Part shown: in pieces, positions 56,584 through 64,000 of the stretch | How positions within the stretch are numbered: the first letter of the stretch is position 1 | How the letters are laid out: every line of letters begins with the position of its first letter | Source of the DNA: Turritopsis dohrnii | Taxonomy: Eukaryota > Cnidaria > Hydrozoa > Anthoathecata > Oceaniidae | NCBI GenBank assembly: GCA_027922465.2 | Contig: BQMF02000166.1 | Coordinates: 310,001-374,000, forward strand | Direction: 5' to 3' | Length of the DNA: 64,000 bases | The notes under the pieces: model-generated | The model's input: the letters and a program-made list of their open reading frames with translations, nothing else | Told to the model about the DNA's origin: nothing | Database searches by the model: none | Made by a program: the position numbers and the translations under genes

Positions 56584-58950
56584 TTGCAGTTGAAGTTTTT
56601 GTTCCTCTCTGATCTACACCCGCTACAGATCTTACGCCTTATGCCTCAAGACATTTCTCACATACTTTCTGATCCTTTCAATCTGTCAATATCTTCCGGT
56701 AAATTTCCATCCATTCTGAAAATCTCCAATGTCATCCCTGTCTTTAAAAATAAAGGTTCTCCTCTTATTCCCTCTAACTACCGCCCAATATCTTTGCTCT
56801 CTAACATTGAAAAGATTTTCGAAAAATTAATTTACTCTGTCTTATAAACTTTCTTGACAAACACAAAGTCATTTACAAACGCCAATATGGTTTCCGGAAA
56901 AATCATTCTACAACTCACGTTCTATTGACTATCATTGAGCGTATTCGCCAGTCCCTTGACTCTGGTCAATTTGCTTGTGGAGTTTTTGTCGATTTACAAA
57001 AAGCATTTGACACTGTGGATCATATATACTTCTATCCAAACTTAAGCACTATGGAATCAGAGGCATTGCCAACCAATGGTTTCACAGGCAGGCCTGGGCG
57101 TAAGAGGCGTGCGATCGCACGCGCACGCCTCCACACACGCCAAGATTTATTTAGGCGTGTGGCAATCGCACGCCTGGCTTGTAATGACGAGTGTAATAAC
57201 AAATGTTTATTTTAAAGTCAACAAAAATCTGTCCCAAAATGTTGAAAGTTTTGCTTCGGAAATTGTTAATGTGCTACGATTAAATTTTACAATAACGGAA
57301 TGAAACTTTGCTACCACTTCAGTAGCGATTCTCTGATCGCTTTGGAATACGGTAGTGGTTTTGAATTAAAAATCAGTGCTCGTAAATTTTCTTCGCTTGG
57401 TAGTAGAAAACAAGAGGAATGAAGAAGGAGCTTCGTGCGCATGATCTTATTATGTATTATATAATTTAATTGCATTATGTAGTTTTCTCTTTCTTTTTAA
57501 AGTTCTTTTAAGTTACAAAAGTATGCGCAAGGTTGCAGTTTCGAAAACATAATCTTTTATTTAAAAAAATAGCCAGCCAGGTGGTGATGAGTTAATGGAA
57601 TGGAAACGTCTTAATTTAACACCATTTGAATTTCAAACCAAAATGATGGAGAGTAATGCAAATTTTTTTATTTTCAGGTTTTATTCTTCCTCTTTATTAA
57701 TTTTTGCATAAATTTTATTTACCGTCAAAGTAATCTCTATATATAGCTAACATTTTACGTTCCGAATCTTTGAAAATAATGTTTTGTTTTATTAATTCAT
57801 TCTTCGTGAAAATCTCATTAATTTTTATGTTATGACACATTTCAAATTTGACTTGATTATCATACAGAATGAAGGTCGTTGATCTTAACTGGAAAAAATT
57901 GATCGCACATCTGTCAAAAATATACACGAGCGCACGCGCCATAACTGATATCGTCAATTAAGGCGTGCGATGACCACACGTCTGCTAATTTTCTTACGAC
58001 CAGGCCTGTTTCAGTCTTATTTATCCAGTAGATCTCAATCTGTTACTGTTTCTAACATATCCTCCAAACCTGTGCTAATCAAGCATGGTGTTCCTTAAGG
58101 ATCTGTGTACTTTAGTAATTCTTTGAATTCACTCATTCACTCCATTCTTTTTAGATCCCCAGGCAAATCTAATCCTACTCTCTTTAGACTAAAACTTCAT
58201 AGCAGATGGTTGTACCCAAGTCATTCTATCAAATACCTTGGAATATTCCTTGACCAAAATCTATCTTGGAATAAACAAATTTCGAGTCTCTGCATCAAAT
58301 TACGCAAAGCCAATGGGGCACTTTGTAAACTTCGTCATTTTGTTTGTCAGTCGGTTTTGAGGTCAATCTATTTTGCAATTTTTTTCTCTCACTTGAGATA
58401 TGGTTGTCAAGTATGGGGTCTCATCAAAACTTATAACAATAACAGAGTTTTTATTTTACAAAAGAAGGCTGTTCGTATTAATCACCTTTTCAAACTTTAG
58501 ATCTCCCTCAATTCCCATCTTTCATGATCTTAATATCCTCCCTACCTTCTCCCTTGTTAAGGTTCTCAATAACACATTTGTCTACAATTATTTAAATTCA
58601 AACCTCCCTGATGAAATCTTTCAAGTTTTTAAATTCTCAGCTGCCTCCACCTCTCATGAACACAACACACGTTTCAGTAACTCTGGAGTACGTAGACAGT
58701 CTGGATCAATTCATTCCTTAATATTAGAAATTTATCCTTTCTATGTATGGCAGTTCCAGTTGTTTACATTTTTTTCAATATCTTCAAATGACAGTGTTCT
58801 TTTAATGACAGTTGATACAATAGCCAATGTTCTATCAACATGCATTATGCTCATACTCTTAGTTAGCATAGTGCTTCTGTCAATATATGCAATAAAACAA
58901 CAAAGCATTCTCTTTATTAAGTTTGTCAGTTGCTTCACAAGTCGATAAAA
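56584..58950 (+). pseudogene. CR1/Jockey-like LINE reverse transcriptase (dead, interrupted)
   Basis: Parts in order: FKNKGSPLIPSNYRPISLLS, a frame change, motif A GVFVDLQKAFDTVDH, YGIRGIANQWF, then the 57087-58007 element, then QSYLSSRSQSVTVSN, VLIKHGVP with a stop and a large deletion that removes the YxDD box, then HSIKYLGIFLDQNLSWNKQI, SHLRYGCQVWG and, after another frame change, EHNTRFSNSGVR. This is the usual LINE RT order. Antisense in HMMR intron 1. No endonuclease domain was seen upstream. Confidence 0.9.
57087..58007. mobile_element. hAT-like element, longer copy, inside the LINE
   Basis: Same family as 3994-4514: inner end AGGCCTGGGCGTAAG, then GGCGTGCGATCGCACGCG. The right end is ...CTTACGACCAGGCCT. 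Flanks GTTTCACA (57079-57086) and GTTTCAGT (58008-58015) look like a diverged 8-bp duplication. Removing it restores the order of LINE motifs. No transposase. Confidence 0.8.
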
Positions 58951-59265
58951 CTTTCTTTAAATTGAGAATTGAAATTAGCACGTTTCATCCATTTATTAGA
59001 AAACTTCGTGCATGCATTGATTAGATATTTCTCCAGTAATTTTGATTTTATTATGCCTTCTTTTATATAATAAAATCGCACTCCCAAATACGATTCAGAC
59101 GTGTGCCAGTGCGTGCGCGTGCGATCGCACGCCATAAAATAACAAGACTCATAGCTATTTTTAGATTTTTATCTTATTTCATTTTATCTAGTAGGTCCAC
59201 ATCAGTGTTTGACTATTGTAATTATTTTACACAACCTTCTATACCAAATAAATTAATAATAATAA
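58951..59265. other. Spacer with a hAT-like subterminal fragment
   Basis: 59099-59140 holds 'gtgcgcgtgcgatcgcacgc', the family's palindromic core, without a partner end. Otherwise nothing. Confidence 0.5.
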
Positions 59266-60670
59266 TCTATACTAATACGCTCTGTGCATCCAGTTTTTAG
59301 TTTAGAGAGTGACTGTTTCAGGTTGTTTTTAACGGTCAAAATCTTCTTAATCATGGTGATATAGCGGCAGTTAGACCGCGCAAGACATTCACGATTAGTA
59401 TAAGCAGAAATCCTTGCAGCGCATTTTATTGTTTCAAATGTTTTGATTGTTTGCAAGAGCAAGAATCGAATGATTGATGTTTGTTTGCTAGCAAGTTTTC
59501 ATTTGCTATTTTGAAAAGCAGGTAATGAAACATACGAGAGTTAGAAATTTCAAGACAACAAAGTTAGTAACGAAAGTATTGCACAAAGATTTATTAATGT
59601 TTTTATGGTAAGTACGCACTTGAACTTTTTTTGTTTTGTTTTTCATATAATATAAATAGGGTTTCTGCATCATTACTTTTCCTTTAGGGAAGACACATAA
59701 AGATAATATATACCCGATTGAAGAAATGAATCTCATGGTTTTAAATATGACGTTCTGGGTTGGTGAAGAACAATACTCTATATAGTGTCCAATCTTAGCT
59801 TCGTACAGAGAAAATCACTCGAAGGTATTAATTTGTTTACAATGCATATTTTGACACATTTACGACTTACGGGTTTGGCTTTTTCTCATAAACCTGTTTA
59901 CCTTGGATTATGGTTTCCATTAACAGTTACAGCCATCTTAATCTTTCTGTTGTTTTCATGTGCGCACAATTTATTTCTATATATCGTGAAAGGATTTAAT
60001 GAGTATTTTTTATGTGTTTCAGATCTTCATAGTAAAAAGATGATTATGATATGCAGTGTTGATAATGAACAGGTAAAATACTTTATCTGGAATACCTACA
60101 GAGTTTTTAATTTAAAAGAGTGAGGAGTATTTTTTCCGTTTTGACGTTATATTTTTTAATCACGGGGAACCATTGCATCTCGAATTGGATAAAGTGTTTT
60201 TAGGAAGATATCTCGAGAACTACATTCCGTGATTAAAATTTTTGTAGCCATCTTTTTAAAGTCAAAACCCGTAAAAATATTTTACACAGGATCCAATTTA
60301 TTTTAGAGTGAAAAAAGCAGATGCACAGCATGTATTTTTTATTTTTGATGGGTTTCAGATCTTCCAAGTAAAATGATTTTTTTTGTTCTGAGCTCCAGTG
60401 TTGATAGCAAACTTGGAATAATGTTTTATCTAGGTTGTGTCTGTTTAAGTGAGTCTTTACAATGAGAGGAACCATCGCATTGCCTCCTAAATTAGACTTG
60501 AAGTTATTTGGAAAACATCTCTAAAACCTCTAAGAAAATAACTGGTAATTTCATGGTCCGTGTTATTGATGAAGGGGTGACTACAACACTGATGTACTTT
60601 CTGTTTTTCATTTTTGAGATGTTAACTCGTAGAACCCGTAAAAAATTTTTACACGGGATATTAGTAATAA
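59266..60670 (+). mobile_element. Helitron family C unit(s), plus orientation
   Basis: A 5' TCTATACTAATACGC after host A, then gctctgtgcatccag. Hairpin-like 3' ends near 60270-60290 (cccgtaaaaatattttacac) and 60640-60662 suggest two partly fused units, and the family's 5' motif (agcagatgcacagca, inverted) recurs in between. Non-coding frames only. Confidence 0.5.
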
Positions 60671-61666
60671 CTAGTAACCCGTGTAAAAAGTTTTTACAGG
60701 TTTTAATCTATGTGAGCTGAGCAGAGAGAAAGGCTTAGTATAATGAATTTTAGTATGATAAAGATAAAGTTTAGGTGTAGAATGTTTAGAATTTAGTATC
60801 CCGTGTAGAACAGTGTGTAGAACACGGGTTTTAATTCATCAAAAATAAAAATACGCGCTGTGCATCCACTTTTTTCACTTTTTACATTTTTCACTCTGTA
60901 AAATAAATTGAAGATGCAATGCAATGGTTCCCCTTGATTAAAGATATCTAACATCAATACAGAAAAAAACACTCTTTACTCTATTAATTAAAAATCTCTA
61001 GGTATTCCGGCTAAATCATATTTAGTTCAACACTGGAGTTATGAACAAAAAAACTATTTAATCAGAAGATCCGAAACACATCAACATATTCGTAATAAAT
61101 CTTTCACGATACGATATATGCAGTAGTAAAAATAAATTGTGCGTACAGGTAAACAACAAAAAGATTAAAATCGCTGTAACTGTTTATAGAATCCACACCC
61201 CAATGTAAATAAAGGCCAAACGCGAAAGTCGTAAAAGTGCCAAAATGTGAATCGTAAACAATTGCGATTTTCTTTACGAATCCAGAGCGTCATGATTAAA
61301 AACCATGATATTCATTTCCTCAATCGCGTATTATTTGAAAAGTAATGACGTAGAAACCCTATTAATACTATAAGAAAAACAAAACAAACAAACAAAAAAG
61401 TTCTAAAGCGTACTTACCCTAAAAACATTAATAAATCTTCGCGCAATACTTTCGTTGCTGTCTATTGTTGCTTGATCTCGCGAATAATCAAAACATTTGA
61501 AACGATTAAATGCAATGCAATGTTTTCCCCTAATACTAATCGTAGAAAAATATTAACCGCCGTGGTCTGACACTCGATTATGAATAAGTGACTGCAAAAA
61601 CGACCCGAAATTTTAGAGAGTGAAAGCGTGAAAAAAGCGGATGCACAGTGCGTATTAAAATATAGA
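60671..61666 (-). mobile_element. Helitron, opposite orientation to its neighbour
   Basis: CTAG at 60671 follows A. The 5' end TCTATATTTTAATACGC (minus) ends at 61666 before T. An extra 5'-like motif at about 60855-60885 shows internal rearrangement. 61400-61420 inverted matches 59570-59615 (aaagtattgcacaaagattt). Confidence 0.55.
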
Positions 61667-61684
61667 TAATAATGCTCTGACCAT

Positions 61685-61870
61685 CATCTCTGAACGTGTA
61701 TGTCAGTCCCTTAATGCTTGTGGTAAGACACGAGCTAAAGGCATTCAACAAGGTTTGGCATCGTGGCCTTCTTCACAAGTTGAAGACTTATTAAGTCCTT
61801 TCTTAGTGGCAGGAGTATTAAGGTGGTTCTCAACTTCAACAGTTATTATCTTTCTTTTGGATCGTGCTAG
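61685..61870 (+). pseudogene. LINE reverse-transcriptase fragment (second family)
   Basis: Across frame changes it reads AFNKVWHRGLLHKLKTY (motif A region) and LSGRSIKVVLN. This differs from the LINE at 56584. Truncated. Confidence 0.7.
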
Positions 61871-62889
61871 CCGATTCCAGTTTTTTGTTTTGTTTTCCTT
61901 GATTTTTTGGCTTTCCGGCGATATCTAATTTGCCCAGTATGCTATTTGGTGAAATACTTAATTTACGGCTGAGAAATGATCTGATTTGCCGGTTTTCCTG
62001 CCTGTGTCCACGAAAATATTCGACCAGGAATCACTTTGATGTTCAGCGTGGATTGGCTTGTTGAATTGATGTCAAGCTTTGTAGATTATGTAAAAAAGGG
62101 CTGGGGAATACAAAAATCACTCGGAAAAGTTGTTTCCAATAGCCCTTCTATGATATTTCATTAATTTTCTGTTATATCAGTTCCAATTTTTTCGCTCGAA
62201 AAAAATTTTTTCTCTTGCGGTCCAAAAACTATCACTTCAGTCCTTCCTCTTTCCATCTATGTAATTATTTTCCTGTAAATATCACTCAATCCAGTGAGGA
62301 AAGGCACCTCAAAGTTGGATATTTCACCCCTGATTTCTATGTTCTCCTTTTCCGAAAAAATATGAATGATTGAAATTTCAAAATTGCAGATTTTGGTATA
62401 AATAAACATTTGACAGGAGTAAAATAAGTTGTATATTCACCACCTTTGTTTTTAAATGATCCATTATTGATATGTTTTATCATTCACAAAGCCTTTACTT
62501 TCCCTAAACGATTAAACGATTTATATCTTCACCTTTTTTCAAAGCTTCAATAATTTTACCGTTAGCATTGACACGCGCATTTTCTTCATGTACAATTGTT
62601 ACTTTCTTGAGGGAATTTGTCCTAAACCCGTTGCATTAACCTTTGTGCAACACGTGTTCAATGATTTAAATGTTGGTATTCTTTGAACTTTGCTAAACTA
62701 TTCGTAATAAAATCAAAATGATTTGATTTTATTCGAAGCTAAATTAAACTATTTTTTTGCTTCTTTTAATAATTTTTGAATAGTTTACGATACAATACAC
62801 GATAAATTATTTCGTAAACTATTCTATTTTAAGTAACTTTATGGAATAGTTTAGCGATTAATTTATCGTCTAACAGGGCCTTTATAATA
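61871..62889. other. No gene seen
   Basis: AT-rich. 62690-62860 has inverted AT-rich words (attcgtaataaaatc, taaactattc) that may be a small decayed element. No exons recognised. Confidence 0.4.
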
Positions 62890-62892
62890 AAA

Positions 62893-63444
62893 CTAGTAAC
62901 CCGCGTAAAAGTTTTTTACGGCTAATAATTTTGAAAAAGATGTGGCGCGTTCCCCGTGTGTGTTATGAAAATTTTAATTAAGGAATCACGACTCACCAGT
63001 GTAACCATGTTGTAGAGCTCGAAAAACTGATCAAAAAAATGTATTGGATCGTTTCCCTACGACCAACCGTTGCAGAGATATCGTCGATCAAAGATTTTGA
63101 TGACGTCATAGCCGCAGTACCAAATAAAATTTAGTCCCAAATTTTGCATCACCACATCGCCCGTATTGCAGACTCTAAAAAACGTCAGTTATCCCCATTG
63201 GTTCTTGAGGTATTTTTCCTAAAACGTTGTGTTCTATTGGGGATGCAATGCAATGGTTCCCCGTGATCATAAAAAAACTGACGTCAAATGCCACGTGCTA
63301 TTATACTAATCGTGAATGTGTCTTGCATGGTCTAACTGCCGCTATATGACCACGATTAAGAAGATTTCAGCTGTAAATTTAAAAAAAACACAACACTCTC
63401 TAAGTTAAATGTATTGCACACGATTGCGGATTATTATAATAAAA
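62893..63444 (-). mobile_element. Helitron family B unit, near full length
   Basis: CTAG at 62893-62896 after A. It has the family words in order and ends near gcggattattataataaaat. About 550 bp, closest in layout to 4532-5065. Confidence 0.75.
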
Positions 63445-63493
63445 TATTTGTTAATAAATTTAATATCTTACCGAAATTAGCTGTTTATTGTCC

Positions 63494-63868
63494 AGGCCTG
63501 GTTGTAAGAAAATTAGCAGACGTGTGGTCATCGCACGCCTTAATTGACGATATCAGTTATGGCGTGTGCGCTCGTGTAAATTTTTGACAGATGTGCAATC
63601 AATTTTTTCCAGTTAAGATCAAGGATCTTCATTCTGTATGATAATCAAGTTAAATTTGAAATGTGTCTTATATGTAAAAATAAAACAATGTTTTCGAAGA
63701 TTCAGAATGTAAAATGTTAGCTATAAAGATTACTTTGACGGTAAATAAAATTTATTCAAAAATTAATAAAGAGGAAAACCTGAAAATAAAAAAATTTTGT
63801 ATAACTCTCCATCGTTTTGGTTTGAAGTTCAAATTGTTTTTAAGATTTCCATGGAATGGATAATCTTA
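63494..63868. mobile_element. hAT-like element copy, one end in window
   Basis: AGGCCTGGTTGTAAGAAAATT, then gtggtcatcgcacgcc, matches the right half of 57087-58007 in reverse up to about 63868. After that similarity fades, so it is truncated or its end lies beyond. Confidence 0.75.
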
Positions 63869-63890
63869 TTCATTTCGGCGGCGTATCTAT

Positions 63891-63911
63891 TTCTCTATCT
63901 ATCTATCTATC
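63891..63911 (+). repeat. (CTAT)n microsatellite
   Basis: ctatctatctatctatc run, about five units. Confidence 0.95.
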
Positions 63912-64000
63912 AGGGTAATGCTCTAGCCTGTGATTTTCATATCTCCGCTGTGATGATAATGTAAAATGTTGACAGGCTAAAGCTGAACCGAAAGCATGTA

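Noticed and set aside
59785..60123. 112-codon frame with hydrophobic stretches
   Set aside because: Lies in Helitron-derived DNA; the hydrophobic runs reflect T-rich sequence, and there is no family match.
1..64000. tRNA or rRNA genes
   Set aside because: I looked for the T-loop consensus and clover-leaf arms by eye and found none; a covariance-model scan would be decisive.

Overview
Organism. This is AT-rich nuclear DNA of an animal. Spliced genes with GT-AG introns, a vertebrate-alignable ETFDH and HMMR, a PAR-type bZIP factor, and many transposon families with precise termini all point that way. The mix (DIRS, Helitrons, THAP/TTAA elements, hAT-, Harbinger- and mariner-like elements, rve-type integrase, P2X7 'ballast'-like domain) fits a cnidarian, perhaps a hydrozoan. 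That is an inference; no species is identified.

Host genes. Only three are clear. (1) ETFDH, minus strand, nine consecutive exons at 1189-2962; it runs off the left edge. (2) A PAR/C/EBP-like bZIP factor, plus strand, two exons at 10726-11708, apparently complete. (3) HMMR/RHAMM, minus strand, many exons from 56472 down to a stop codon at 39981. One HMMR coiled-coil exon is present three times in tandem. A RecQ-like helicase fragment (46325-46621) and a small ORF inside a hairpin element (about 47950-48162) may be captured gene pieces.

Mobile DNA fills the rest, heavily nested. 3400-8531: a decayed repeat 'segment S' carries a Helitron block (itself holding a hAT-like element) and a TTAA-flanked THAP/ballast element. 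A second copy of segment S at 44495-46270, inverted, lacks both and so gives the empty sites. 12131-18497: a Harbinger-like element holding a DIRS-type tyrosine-recombinase retroelement, which in turn holds two smaller insertions; the copy at 32070-32917 is the empty counterpart. 20552-23483: three Helitron units joined head to tail without spacers. 24115-29877: a mariner-like element, a broken retroelement reading frame, and an unfamiliar 2.26-kb element with a frameshifted minus-strand protein. 29882-36320: several short inverted-repeat elements and a broken integrase gene. 36597-38520: a satellite of about 129 bp with alternating variants. 47622-50579: two foldback elements in HMMR introns. 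56584-58950: a dead LINE split by a hAT-like element. 59266-63868: more Helitrons, a second LINE scrap and another hAT-like copy.

The most notable find is the 1.9-kb TTAA element at 5414-7298. It pairs a P2X7 ballast-like ORF with a convergent intact THAP domain, and its boundaries are supported by an empty paralogous site in the same window. The most mechanistically telling is the spacerless triple Helitron array.
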